Assembly (NCBI GenBank): GCA_963930775.1
Contig: OZ005699.1
Location: 1,881,501 to 1,945,500, forward strand
Length of the DNA stretch: 64,000 nt
Direction of reading: 5' to 3'
DNA from: Cliona cf. orientalis
Taxonomy: Eukaryota > Porifera > Demospongiae > Clionaida > Clionaidae
Positions 57,340 to 58,710 of the stretch are shown one piece after another (the stretch's first letter is position 1; each line of letters starts with the position of its first letter). Below the pieces are notes generated by a model. The model was given only the letters and a program-made list of their open reading frames with translations, was not told the origin of the DNA and ran no database searches. The position numbers and the translations under genes are program-made.

Positions 57340-57581
57340 ACTCCCCTTGTTATGTGTGCACACAGACTCATATTTGCAGAACATGTGGTAGTATCCTGTC
57401 CCCAGTCTTAGAGAAAGCTCCACCCACTGGCTCCGCCCTCTCTCACGTCCAATCAGAGTGGAAGTGCCGACTGTGTGAAGATCGTGGTCAGATTGACATC
57501 ATCTCTGTGCCCTACGTATTCCGCTACCTCATAGCTGAACTGGCTGCAGTCAACATCAAGGTCAAGCTTGAAACAAGCTAG
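9499..57581 (+). CDS. POLR1B: RNA polymerase I second-largest subunit RPA2, 30 exons
   Basis: Exons: 9499-9597, 9675-9752, 9877-9936, 10002-10196, 10285-10350, 10417-10491, 13656-13754, 13837-13932, 14013-14089, 14263-14409, 14547-14600, 15163-15280, 15437-15524, 15962-16071, 16206-16341, 16599-16876, 16942-17091, 17277-17321, 49885-49992, 50256-50432, 51174-51257, 51356-51410, 51535-51631, 52438-52510, 52576-52644, 54843-54901, 55279-55376, 55436-55561, 55967-56259, 57366-57581. All join in frame to 1,141 residues, close to the usual size of about 1,130. Landmarks: [20 protein letters not shown] in the protrusion; [18 protein letters not shown] in the fork; [14 protein letters not shown] in the hybrid-binding region; [14 protein letters not shown] (about 885-898); [11 protein letters not shown]; a C-terminal zinc ribbon CRTC...CRLC (Cys about 1074, 1077, 1104, 1107). 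The protein catalyses pre-rRNA synthesis with RPA1 in the nucleolus. Introns 6 (3.2 kb) and 18 (32.6 kb, after residue 657, phase 0) host other genes. The start is the first ATG in frame ([10 protein letters not shown]). Confidence 0.93.
10770..12687 (-). CDS. Unrecognised coiled-coil gene nested in POLR1B intron 6
   Basis: Two exons can be supported on the minus strand: 12687-12517 (57 codons if the ATG is used) and 11441-10770, joined in phase 0 across a GT-AG intron holding a TIR element. The first begins with an acidic stretch ([20 protein letters not shown]), then runs into a basic coiled coil (KLKKRQRK, then [20 protein letters not shown]). The second half is low-complexity Ser/Asp-rich, with a run of six Asp and a charged C-terminus. 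I do not recognise it. The true 5' end is uncertain: ATGCAG just before the second codon could instead be a splice acceptor (exon from 12681), so more exons may lie upstream. It could be the 3' end of a larger nested gene or a decayed one, though about 280 open codons argue for a gene. Confidence 0.45.
11543..12035 (+). mobile_element. TIR element (MITE), copy 2, in POLR1B intron 6
   Basis: Begins TACCGTATGGTGGGTGATTT and ends with the near-perfect inverse ATTACCCACCATACGGTA, with TA at each edge. The body contains paired CACGAAAATTA motifs and matches 2,303-2,674 in inverse orientation. It also lies in the intron between the two exons of the nested minus-strand gene. Its open frames do not resemble a transposase. 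Confidence 0.75.
12688..13655. other. Rest of POLR1B intron 6
   Basis: No supported gene. It contains an inverted repeat near 13,397-13,468, in which AGTTATCTGACAGTTATTGG is followed about 50 bases later by its complement. This could be a small foldback sequence. Otherwise A+T-rich. Confidence 0.4.
17696..17728. repeat. Perfect 11-bp-arm hairpin
   Basis: AAGGAGTGAGC and GCTCACTCCTT are exact complements separated by 11 bases that are themselves partly self-complementary. Located in POLR1B intron 18. Confidence 0.6.
17795..17806. promoter_or_regulatory. NRF-1-like palindrome TGCGCATGCGCA
   Basis: Same 12-mer as at 744, 27,783 and 30,843. No annotated start codon is close, so it may be part of a repeat rather than a working promoter site. 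Confidence 0.3.
18692..19270 (-). pseudogene. Papain-fold (LRAT/NlpC-like) protein with in-frame TAA
   Basis: A single-exon reading frame on the minus strand starts at an ATG at 19270 ([15 protein letters not shown]). It meets TAA at 19201-19199 after 23 codons, then continues open in the same frame to the stop at 18692. The downstream part (from [20 protein letters not shown]) contains an early His in [11 protein letters not shown] and a Cys in [15 protein letters not shown]. This is the His-then-NC order of LRAT/NlpC-P60 papain-like enzymes, such as acyltransferases and peptidases. The family is assigned from these motifs only. An ATG at 19186 could start a 164-residue protein, but it would lose part of the conserved strand before the His. 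A TATA box lies upstream at the expected distance, so the locus looks transcribed. Either the stop is a recent null allele, a sequencing error, or translation starts downstream. Confidence 0.5.
19342..19349 (-). promoter_or_regulatory. TATA box TATATAAG
   Basis: On the minus strand, 72 bases upstream of the ATG at 19270, in an otherwise unremarkable stretch. It is consistent with a TATA promoter for the papain-fold gene nested in POLR1B intron 18. Confidence 0.45.
19350..20204. other. A+T-rich spacer in POLR1B intron 18
   Basis: No gene, repeat pair or RNA gene seen. Rich in TATAAT-type simple sequence. Confidence 0.5.
20205..21704 (-). CDS. Unrecognised three-repeat small protein, copy G2
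   Basis: Four exons on the minus strand: 21704-21633, 21347-21197, 20784-20612, 20426-20205; phases 0, 1, 0; 205 residues. Exon 1 is a short acidic tail ([19 protein letters not shown]). Each of the other three exons carries one similar unit with an aromatic-Leu core: [28 protein letters not shown] and [25 protein letters not shown] and EAYLQPAS. No signal peptide or membrane segment, so probably cytosolic. I do not recognise the family. Three similar leaf-like units of about 50 residues suggest a beta-trefoil-type fold (inference). It shares architecture and phases with the genes at 22.3, 34.3, 47.6 and 58.7 kb. Confidence 0.7.
20470..20503. repeat. Poly-C tract
   Basis: Run of C interrupted by a single T, inside the last intron of G2, about 45 bases from the acceptor. 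Length is likely unstable and assembly there unreliable. Confidence 0.85.
22346..23820 (-). CDS. Unrecognised three-repeat small protein, copy G3
   Basis: Five exons on the minus strand: 23820-23731, 23503-23465, 23382-23241, 22944-22781, 22552-22346; phases 0, 0, 1, 0; 213 residues. The first two exons encode a variable tail ([33 protein letters not shown]). The core units read [10 protein letters not shown] and [27 protein letters not shown] and [10 protein letters not shown]; then [26 protein letters not shown] and PSYFFDI. The first core exon is 142 nt, exactly as in G4 and G5. No transmembrane segment or secretion signal. Function unknown; the Tyr-Leu cores resemble beta-trefoil leaves, which is inference. 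Confidence 0.72.
23821..25108. other. Spacer between G3 and the first kinase-Kelch copy
   Basis: G3 is read leftward and the kinase array rightward from here, so this may hold divergent regulatory sequence. No coding exon, TIR pair or RNA gene was seen. Confidence 0.4.
25129..27390 (+). pseudogene. Kinase-Kelch copy K1, broken by three in-frame stops
   Basis: One continuous frame matches the intact copies K2-K4 from glycine loop to last Kelch blade. It contains TAG at 26101, TGA at 26362 and TGA at 26464, with no frameshift. It also lacks the family start: the frame opens at a GTG (25129) after a stop at 25108, and the usual MANQQIRA N-terminus is gone. The kinase part keeps [10 protein letters not shown], the AAK lysine, HRD in [10 protein letters not shown] and DFGMSKL. 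All stops fall in the coiled-coil linker, so a kinase frame (to 26103) and a Kelch frame (ATG at 26557 to 27390, 277 residues) each remain intact. Most likely a pseudogene; less likely two separate proteins, or a gene with an upstream first exon. Confidence 0.75.
27391..27870. other. K1-K2 spacer and K2 promoter region
   Basis: No gene. Its right end holds the NRF-1-like 12-mer and the text TTGACGATCCTTACC. Both are shared with the region upstream of K3, so K2 and K3 appear to have inherited the same promoter. Confidence 0.45.
27783..27794. promoter_or_regulatory. NRF-1-like palindrome upstream of K2
   Basis: TGCGCATGCGCA, 77 bases before the K2 ATG. An identical site lies 112 bases before the K3 ATG. 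Repeated placement supports a promoter role (inference). Confidence 0.5.
27871..30207 (+). CDS. Kinase-coiled coil-Kelch protein K2
   Basis: Intronless, 778 residues, starting at ATG 27871 ([10 protein letters not shown]; an upstream in-frame GTG is not needed). Kinase domain about 15-300: glycine loop GHGSYG (26-31), Lys46, alpha-C Glu about 70, HRDLSSNN (145-152), DFG (165-167), [13 protein letters not shown], then DCFSEGV. The HRDLSSNN loop is TKL-like. Next comes a Gln- and Glu-rich coiled coil (about 300-470) with repeated ESEIQSKDG-type segments. Then a Kelch propeller (about 510-778) with GG-containing blades: [27 protein letters not shown]. All catalytic residues are present, so it should be an active Ser/Thr or dual-specificity kinase whose Kelch domain binds a target. 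It lies on the same strand as, and inside intron 18 of, POLR1B. Substrate unknown. Confidence 0.88.
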   Translation: MANQQIRAQQLFRYRSFHINKSQPLGHGSYGAVYKAKCDQLPCAAKVLHPTILDPNDPGAGRIMQRFQQECAFLESIRHPNIVQYLGMTRDPDSRLPVLLMELLDESLTKMLEHSQRSLAYCIQVDICHDIALAVAYLHSNGIIHRDLSSNNVLIMAKSRAKVTDFGMSKLAGAAPSMTPLTLCPGTVAYMSPEALREPPVYTKKLDCFSEGVIMIQVCTRLWPEPGPRMRTVQDSRSPTGTTQMPVLEPERRKNHIDMIDPGHGLLLIAMDCLHYQENERPSSEELCQRLAGLKETREYRESVEQVERVQNDIAQLERQMREMQVREVATVQQLQELHDENQQLQQRYESEIQSKDGDIQTLNQRLNDYAGTIDRLRDRFHQECQSYQSEIQTKDREIKKLQQQLDNQERVTAEIQQTNNTLQRQVEQLQQQLSQQTRQCAKLSQPPPAIPHVIGRQLQQDHSVKEKQSQPSSQQIYQQKQHPPVRQMKLGEWRQGERAPWDMDRGAVAVDGSVAYFINFDGRTCSYDSSAKIWRKLPQYYCWYSSLAITRGLLTAIGGNKLGATNELVSMVDNKWVKQLPCMPTKRSHTAVLSTKEYLIVAGGECKSSQLDTVEVMDIEILVWSTAASLPHRYSNASATICGDQLYMLGGCDKGGVMIKSVLTCSLPSLLQSCSGTSPGSVWHRIADVPVYRSTCAAVSGELVAVGGCDVKYKTTSSVYKYDPTTDSWDIISNMPTVRYMSFVAVLPTYDIMVAGGKTSVIDISNKVEIADIVIII
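30383..30760 (+). pseudogene. Relic of another kinase-Kelch copy between K2 and K3
   Basis: Short patches match the family linker and first Kelch blade in order: CAACAGCTGAGTCAGCAA at 30,389; GGGAGACGACTCCAGAAGGA near 30,560; GGAGAGCTGCTGTTGTGGAT near 30,697. Unrelated or deleted sequence lies between them. No open frame. This is the remains of a sixth copy, or of a partial duplication. Confidence 0.55.
30843..30854. promoter_or_regulatory. NRF-1-like palindrome upstream of K3
   Basis: TGCGCATGCGCA, 112 bases before the K3 ATG, followed by TTGACGATCCTTACC as in K2. Confidence 0.5.
30966..33131 (+). CDS. Kinase-coiled coil-Kelch protein K3
   Basis: Intronless, 721 residues from ATG 30966 ([10 protein letters not shown]). 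In-frame ATG at 30867 would add 33 residues absent from the paralogs, so it is not preferred. The kinase domain keeps GHGSYG, the AAK lysine, [15 protein letters not shown] and a PPEAL motif (SPEAL in K2). It has an insertion (SLG) after MT in the N-lobe. The coiled-coil linker is shorter than in K2. The Kelch half has [22 protein letters not shown] and IMVAGGE. Nucleotide identity to the other copies is very high over the kinase and falls in the linker, which suggests recent duplication or gene conversion of the kinase part. Role as for K2. Confidence 0.87.
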   Translation: MANQQIRAQQLFRYRSFHVNKSQPLGHGSYGAVYKAKCDQLPCAAKVLHPTILDPNDPGAGRIMQRFQQECAFLESVRHPNIVQYLGMTSLGDPESRLPVLLMELLDESLTKMLENSQRSLAYCIQVDICHDIALAVSYLHSNDIIHRDLSSNNVLIMAKSRAKVTDFGMSKLAGAAPSMTLLTMCPGTVAYMPPEALREPPVYTKKLDCFSEGVIMIQVCTRLWPEPGPRTKLVPFPASPTGMTDVPVLEPERRKYHIDMIDPGHGLLPIAVDCIHYQENERPSSEELCQRLAGLKETREYRESIKQVEGVQNDIAQLERQTIQQLQELHIVNQQLQQRYESEIQAKDREIQKLRHNLEEQQQITAEIQQTNTVLQRRVEQLQQQQPQYPPVGLQGNGGQLQQIHSMKEEQPQPSAQQIQYKKRRPPTKIMKIGEWRESDNAPWEMARGAAAIDGNVVYFMNFDGRTCSYDTSAQIWRKLPQYYCCYGSLAMIRGLLTAIGGNKNTAINELACMVSKKWVEHFPPMPTKRFHVAVVSTEEYLIVAGGQNQLGQLDTVEVMDIETLVWSTAASLPYPYSRASATLCGEQLYMLGGFQANDTMTKSVLTCSLPSLLQSCSETSTGLVWHGIADVPVYLSTCTAINGELVAVGGCDREQNSSSAVRKYNPTTDSWDTFSHMDLAARHLSFVAILPTIEIMVAGGETDSVGITDQIEIGWIVLT
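33132..34285. other. Spacer between K3 and G4 (convergent 3' ends)
   Basis: Holds the pogo-like element and otherwise A+T-rich text. No coding exon. K3 and G4 end toward each other here. Confidence 0.45.
33295..33937. mobile_element. Pogo-like TIR element (non-autonomous)
   Basis: Starts TACAGTGGACTCTCCGAATA and ends GAGAGTCCACTGTA, with TA at both edges. The internal text repeats CCGTTATT and its complement near both ends. The CAGTGGACTCTC-type end and TA target resemble pogo/Tigger elements (family knowledge). No transposase frame is present. Confidence 0.7.
34286..34291 (-). terminator. Poly(A) signal AATAAA of G4
   Basis: AATAAA on the minus strand about 48 bases downstream of the G4 stop codon. 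Confidence 0.5.
34339..36510 (-). CDS. Unrecognised three-repeat small protein, copy G4
   Basis: Five exons on the minus strand: 36510-36451, 36051-36010, 35907-35766 (142 nt), 35429-35272, 34539-34339; phases 0, 0, 1, 0; 200 residues. The tail exons read [20 protein letters not shown] and [14 protein letters not shown]. The core units read [10 protein letters not shown] and [28 protein letters not shown] and [10 protein letters not shown]; then [26 protein letters not shown] and PSYFFKI. The exon 1 donor (GTAGGG) is weaker than the others. A near-identical copy of exons 1 and 2 lies just upstream (36,511-37,104), so the gene has two candidate 5' ends. No signal peptide. Function unknown. Confidence 0.7.
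34860..35260. repeat. Repeat-like GAGACC-rich segment in G4 last intron
   Basis: Several GAGACCTC and GAGACC words in both orientations, an AGGCCC/GGGCCT pair and a CCTCGCTGCGCTTGGG patch. This looks like a degraded dispersed repeat inside the intron between the last two exons of G4. Boundaries are approximate. Confidence 0.35.
35915..37104. repeat. Tandem duplication of G4 5' exons (two units of about 595 bp)
   Basis: Unit A (about 35,915-36,510) and unit B (about 36,511-37,104) are near-identical with a few substitutions and small indels. Each carries a G4-type start exon and a [14 protein letters not shown] exon. The junction fuses the acceptor and first bases of core exon 3 (ATTATAAAA) to the ATG of the next unit. 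Unit B exons: 37104-37048 ([19 protein letters not shown]) and 36662-36621. If unit B were transcribed and spliced to the junction acceptor, it would hit TAG after four codons, so unit B cannot make the full protein without skipping. Confidence 0.8.
37661..38222. mobile_element. Foldback element with about 200-bp inverted arms
   Basis: The left arm starts GCCTTGTTCCCAGGCTCCCT and the right arm ends AGGGAGCTTGGGGACGAGGC. Internal blocks are mirrored: GCATGCAGAGAAAG, AAATTTATCACGTG, CTAACCATGACTCAGCACTT. The centre is unique. No coding frame. The same CGTCCCCAGGC-type end occurs in a tiny element at 54,996. Confidence 0.75.
38333..38403 (-). pseudogene. Orphan first-unit exon of the three-repeat family
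   Basis: Between an AG acceptor and a GTAAGT donor the frame reads [20 protein letters not shown]. This matches the first core unit of G3/G4 ([18 protein letters not shown]). The second and third units are not found downstream, and the nearest start exon is on the wrong side. Most likely a decayed or truncated member. Confidence 0.45.
39918..39953. repeat. (TA)n microsatellite
   Basis: About 18 TA units on the left edge of the nested TIR element. A shorter TA run sits on its right edge (about 40,865-40,882), consistent with insertion into a TA repeat. Confidence 0.85.
39971..40864. mobile_element. Outer TIR element carrying a nested TIR element
   Basis: Left end AGGGTTAGTTTAACCCATCT and right end GGGTTAAAGTAACCCT are inverted, followed inward by matching TTACCTGAGTTGCA and TGCAACTCAGGTAA blocks. 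A second element (40,345-40,778) sits inside. No transposase frame. Confidence 0.65.
40345..40778. mobile_element. Inner TIR element with TTAAGCGCA repeats
   Basis: Starts TACCGTAAACTCTGGTTATT and ends AATAACCAGAGT-like inverse (TTAACCAGAGTCTACGGTA), with TA at both ends. TTAAGCGCA or its complement recurs several times near each end. Non-autonomous; nested inside 39,971-40,864. Confidence 0.75.
40895..41240. repeat. Direct repeat of about 110 bp
   Basis: A block beginning GTCCATTCATTATTATG and containing GGTGGGTATGTCTAGACAG occurs at about 40,897-41,005 and again at 41,131-41,240. Non-coding. Confidence 0.65.
41241..41886. other. K4 upstream region, shared with K5
   Basis: From about 41,450 the sequence (including GGGGATTGAGAGCTGGGAAT and CCCACATGACTACTGCGTTC) matches 44,270-44,680 upstream of K5. 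K4 and K5 were therefore duplicated together with at least 400 bases of 5' flank. The NRF-1-like site of K2/K3 is absent. Confidence 0.6.
41887..44088 (+). CDS. Kinase-coiled coil-Kelch protein K4
   Basis: Intronless, 733 residues from ATG 41887 ([12 protein letters not shown]). The kinase keeps GHGSYG, the AAK lysine (AAKILH), [15 protein letters not shown] and MPPEAL. A coiled coil follows, then a Pro/Arg-rich patch ([15 protein letters not shown]) that could be an SH3-type ligand (inference). The Kelch half is the most diverged of the array: blades read LIVAGGM and LYILGSGG, and the last blade has VVISGSG and LMVVCGS in place of the usual AVGG and VAGG. One Gly pair per blade is therefore lost in places. 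The stop codon overlaps a poly(A) signal. The kinase is likely active; the Kelch domain may have changed or lost its ligand. Confidence 0.87.
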   Translation: MANQQIRARQIFHYRSLHINKSQPLGHGSYGAVYKAKCDQLPCAAKILHPTILDLNDPGAGRIMQRFRQECAFLDSIRHPNIVQYLGMTRDSESRLPVLLMELLDESLTKLLEHSQRSLPYYVQVDICHDIALAVAYLHFNDIIHRDLSSNNVLIMAKSRAKVTDFGMSKLAGAAPSMTPLTSCPGTVAYMPPEALDEPPVYTKKLDCFSEGVIMIQVCTRLWPEPGPSTKTVPFPASPTGTTKVPILEPERRNSHIDMIDHGHGLLPIALDCLNYQENERPSSEELCQRLADLKETREYRESIEQVERVQNDIAQLERQVEEIQVREAATVQQLHDEFQQDRLQYRNDIRSKDNELQLLSQQFEEQRQVITEVQQTNRILQRQMKELQKQLNQQTQRNTTPSKPPPPVPRPRTRIRGRQLQQDQPVKHRQKSPGPRLCSQTSQPPTRGFKFGRWTVVRVEASIQMDRCTGATAAVDGNVIYFMNWSCKVCSYDSSTLRWSTLPDCPYENSSLAVIRGLPTAIGGEEDEAVSNQLYSITTGKCHWEEHFPPMPTRRFGAAAATTKQHLIVAGGMCGSYSSGIVEVMDIQTLVWTAVASLPYSCTWGSATICGDKLYILGSGGVLRRRSQKKMLTCLLPKLVQSYKYSATSDSVWHRITDIPDCYSSCVSINGELVVISGSGAIHKYDPATDTWNIISNISNTEFHYTAAVLPTNKLMVVCGSDVLIADIQYMS
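44087..44092 (+). terminator. Poly(A) signal AATAAA overlapping the K4 stop
   Basis: AATAAA begins inside the TAA stop of K4 (44086-44088), implying an extremely short 3' UTR. Confidence 0.5.
44089..44687. other. K4-K5 spacer with duplicated 5' flank
   Basis: No gene. From about 44,260 it is the paralog of the region upstream of K4 (see 41,241-41,886). Confidence 0.55.
44688..46205 (+). CDS. Kinase-coiled coil protein K5, truncated before Kelch
   Basis: 505 residues from ATG 44688 ([10 protein letters not shown]; a TTG further upstream is not needed). The kinase domain is complete: GHGAYG (Ser to Ala versus the paralogs), AAK lysine, [21 protein letters not shown]. The coiled coil is the longest of the family, with an extra ESEIQSK-type repeat ([24 protein letters not shown]). 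The frame ends at TAA 46203-46205, where the paralogs have a Gln codon (CAA in K4, context GGAAGACAACTCCAG). One C-to-T change explains it. It could make a Kelch-less kinase, or be a recent null allele, or be read through. Confidence 0.78.
   Translation: MANQQIRAQQLFRYRRFQVNKIQPLGHGAYGAVYKAKCDQLPCAAKILHPTILDPNDPGAGRIMQRFRQECAFLVSIRHPNIVQYLGMTRDPESRLPVLLMELLDESLTKMLEHSQRSLAYYVQVDICHDIALAVSYLHSNDIIHRDLSSNNVLIMAKSRAKVTDFGMSKLADAAPSVTPLTMCPGTVAYMSPEALNEPPVYTKKLDCFSEGVIMIQVCTRLWPEPGPRTRTVPFPASPTGTTKVPVLEPERRKNHIDMIDPGHGVLPIAMDCLHYQENERPSSEELCQRLAGLKETREYRESVEQVERVQNDITQVDVQMREMQVREAATVQQLQELRHENQQLQQRYQHLESEIQSKDGLIQTLNQRLNDHAKNVDKLRDGFQQECQTYRSEIQSKVGQIQILSQQLDDHTGTIARLRDGFQQECQKHQSEIQTKDRKIQKLQQQLEDQEQVTAEIQQTNDTLLNKMEKLQQQLSQQTQQSAKPSQSPPPVPLPLPRARVRER
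46206..47189 (+). pseudogene. Kelch half of K5 downstream of the nonsense codon
   Basis: The same frame as K5 stays open from the TAA to the stop at 47187-47189, with an internal ATG at 46353 ([11 protein letters not shown]) giving 278 residues. Blades are well kept: LVVAGGM, LYMLGGR, ELVAVGG, MLAVGGN. No other disabling change is visible. That suggests either that the stop is very recent or that the Kelch part is still under selection (as a separate protein, or by readthrough). Confidence 0.6.
47190..47637. other. Spacer between K5 and G5
   Basis: Convergent 3' ends of K5 (plus) and G5 (minus). Contains TG-rich simple sequence near 47,225-47,275. No supported gene. Confidence 0.45.
47638..49017 (-). 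CDS. Unrecognised three-repeat small protein, copy G5
   Basis: Five exons on the minus strand: 49017-49006 (just MAQK), 48927-48874, 48549-48408 (142 nt), 48142-47982, 47862-47638; phases 0, 0, 1, 0; 197 residues. The tail exon reads [18 protein letters not shown]. The core units read [10 protein letters not shown] and [27 protein letters not shown] and [10 protein letters not shown]; then [26 protein letters not shown] and LYVFRV. It has the same exon phases as G3 and G4. It is the last gene inside POLR1B intron 18, about 870 bases before exon 19 and on the opposite strand. Function unknown. Confidence 0.7.
47905..47935. repeat. (CT)n tract
   Basis: CT-rich microsatellite in the last intron of G5. 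Confidence 0.7.
48256..48380. repeat. (GA)n-rich microsatellite
   Basis: Imperfect GA repeats with a G run, about 125 bases, in the G5 intron. Open frames across it are low-complexity and not genes. Confidence 0.85.
49018..49884. other. End of POLR1B intron 18, no gene
   Basis: No coding exon seen. TTA and CA simple repeats near 49,775-49,812. Confidence 0.45.
50525..50984 (+). mobile_element. TIR element, copy 1, in POLR1B intron 20
   Basis: CATGCCCAGTAGC at the left end and GCTACTGGGCATG at the right end are exact inverses. The body (including GATTACGTCAGCCAAGAGAA and ACGCGTCAGATAC-like text) matches 63,376-63,860 in opposite orientation. No protein is encoded. Confidence 0.75.
51918..51987. 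mobile_element. Tiny pogo-end-like TIR element
   Basis: CAGTGGAAACCTCC and GAGAGGTTCCACTA face each other over about 70 bases in POLR1B intron 23. An isolated similar end (CAGTGGAAACCCCCTC) lies at 9,771 in intron 2. Confidence 0.45.
52736..52985. repeat. Tandem repeat, two units of about 130 bp
   Basis: Both units contain CTCAAAATCTTGCTCCATGG and TAAAGGGTTGGCAGTTAT, with TTATTTGTGCATACAAAT downstream. In POLR1B intron 25. Non-coding. Confidence 0.65.
53400..54780. mobile_element. Long-TIR foldback element in POLR1B intron 25
   Basis: Arms of about 450 bases are inverted copies. The left arm has TTGTGAATGGTGCCC, GTGCTCACTGATTGTGCTCA and AAGTCTGGGGATT; the right arm has their complements in reverse order, ending near 54,780. 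GAAAGTAGTGGATATTTGC-type units repeat several times within each arm. The centre (about 53,890-54,340) is unique. No transposase frame, so non-autonomous. Confidence 0.8.
54996..55085. repeat. Small foldback repeat
   Basis: TCTCGTCCTCAGGCCACTCC and GGAGTGGCCTGGGGACGAGG pair across a short loop, in POLR1B intron 26 just upstream of the tRNA. It shares its end with the 37,661 element. Confidence 0.6.
55127..55199 (+). tRNA. tRNA-Lys (CTT)
   Basis: 73 bases fold as a standard cloverleaf. The acceptor stem GCCTGGT pairs with ATCGGGC (two G-T pairs); the A box is TAGCTCAGTCGG; the anticodon loop is CTCTTAA, with CTT at 55160-55162; the B box is GGTTCGAGCCC; the discriminator is G. It has no intron and closely resembles animal tRNA-Lys(CTT). 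It lies inside POLR1B intron 26 on the same strand, so a Pol III gene is embedded in a Pol II transcript that encodes a Pol I subunit. Confidence 0.95.
55207..55216 (+). terminator. RNA polymerase III T-run terminator
   Basis: Ten consecutive T starting 8 bases after the tRNA-Lys 3' end. Confidence 0.8.
55817..55841. repeat. (CA)n microsatellite
   Basis: About 12 CA units in POLR1B intron 28. Confidence 0.8.
56489..57276. mobile_element. TIR element with perfect 20-bp ends, POLR1B intron 29
   Basis: ATCTCAGGTGCATTAAGGAC at the left is exactly complementary to GTCCTTAATGCACCTGAGAT at the right. 788 bases, no transposase. It fills most of the last intron and stops about 90 bases before exon 30. 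Confidence 0.75.
57308..57338. repeat. (CT)n tract at POLR1B last acceptor
   Basis: CT microsatellite about 30 bases upstream of the exon 30 acceptor; probably doubles as the polypyrimidine tract. Confidence 0.7.
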
Positions 57582-58710
57582 CGTATAATAATAATAATAT
57601 TATACTAAGCTACTATTATCTGGCATAGTCAACATTACTCCATAGATTCATCAGTGATGCTATATATTGTTATTCAATATTATTATTCCAAAGTTCGATC
57701 TGTGTGCCAATAATTTATTGTATGTTTGTCGGTCATCTATGACATTGTGATAGTAGAAAATTATTTTTGATCTGGTCAGACCACATACCGGTATGTCATG
57801 ACTATATAGCCAGCTACAGCTGTTTCTAATATTCATGGTGGACAAACTAGATTTTAATAATCATTGTGAGATCCCTAGGCCTCCTCCGCCGCGCCCCGGC
57901 CCCTCCCCCCGAGCTTCCTGATGACGTCAACGCATGCACGATGTATGTACGTGTACATGACAGGGTACACGTCCCAGTTATGAGACACTAAACTTGTGAC
58001 TACGTTTACACAATTGTTTTAGGAATAATTTAAGTGGTATATTTTTTAAGGACTGCCTATGGCCTCTAATACATGGGTTATAAATATCAACTTCACTACT
58101 AAATGATGTAATTTTTTAAAAATTGTTTTGCTATCAACATATTATGGGACACCTGTCCCTATTATGAGACACTATATTATACCTTCCCACTGGTAAAGGC
58201 AGTTATCATGAGGTGTTTTAAGGTGATGATTTACCCAATTGGCATTCTTAAAGTGAGGTTTGAGTGTTATCCTCAAAAAAATAAGTAGTTTGATGTAACA
58301 AATTAGCAAATCTGTAAAGCTGATATGCCAAAACCGAAAATTATTGTTTCACTACAATTTTAAGCAATGAAAGCGTAAACCCATATCAAAATAAGGTGGA
58401 TAGCAAATTCAACTTAGCAGGTAATAGTTCTAATTATTAGGTATAATACAATGACCCCCAAACCAGAAACTTCCATCTTTGTTAATATGGATGTCCCATA
58501 ATACCAACTGTCTCACAATACCCACATATACCCTACTATGTACGTGTACGTACGTGTGTGGCGTGGCTATGAAGTTAAAGCGGCAACGCAATTACGCCGA
58601 GTTAATTAAGAGTCGGGGCTATCTCGCTATAAAAACTGTAGTCGGGAGAAGGATATCACTTCGATCATTGCAATCGCGCGACGAAGAGTAGTACACACTG
58701 AGCAGCAGCT
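57582..58710. other. Spacer downstream of POLR1B
   Basis: No gene. TTATGAGACACTA appears at 57,977 and 58,162, and a complementary TGTCTCACAATACCC at 58,509. CAGGGTAC at 57,961 and TACCCTA at 58,527 could be the ends of another decayed TIR element. Confidence 0.4.
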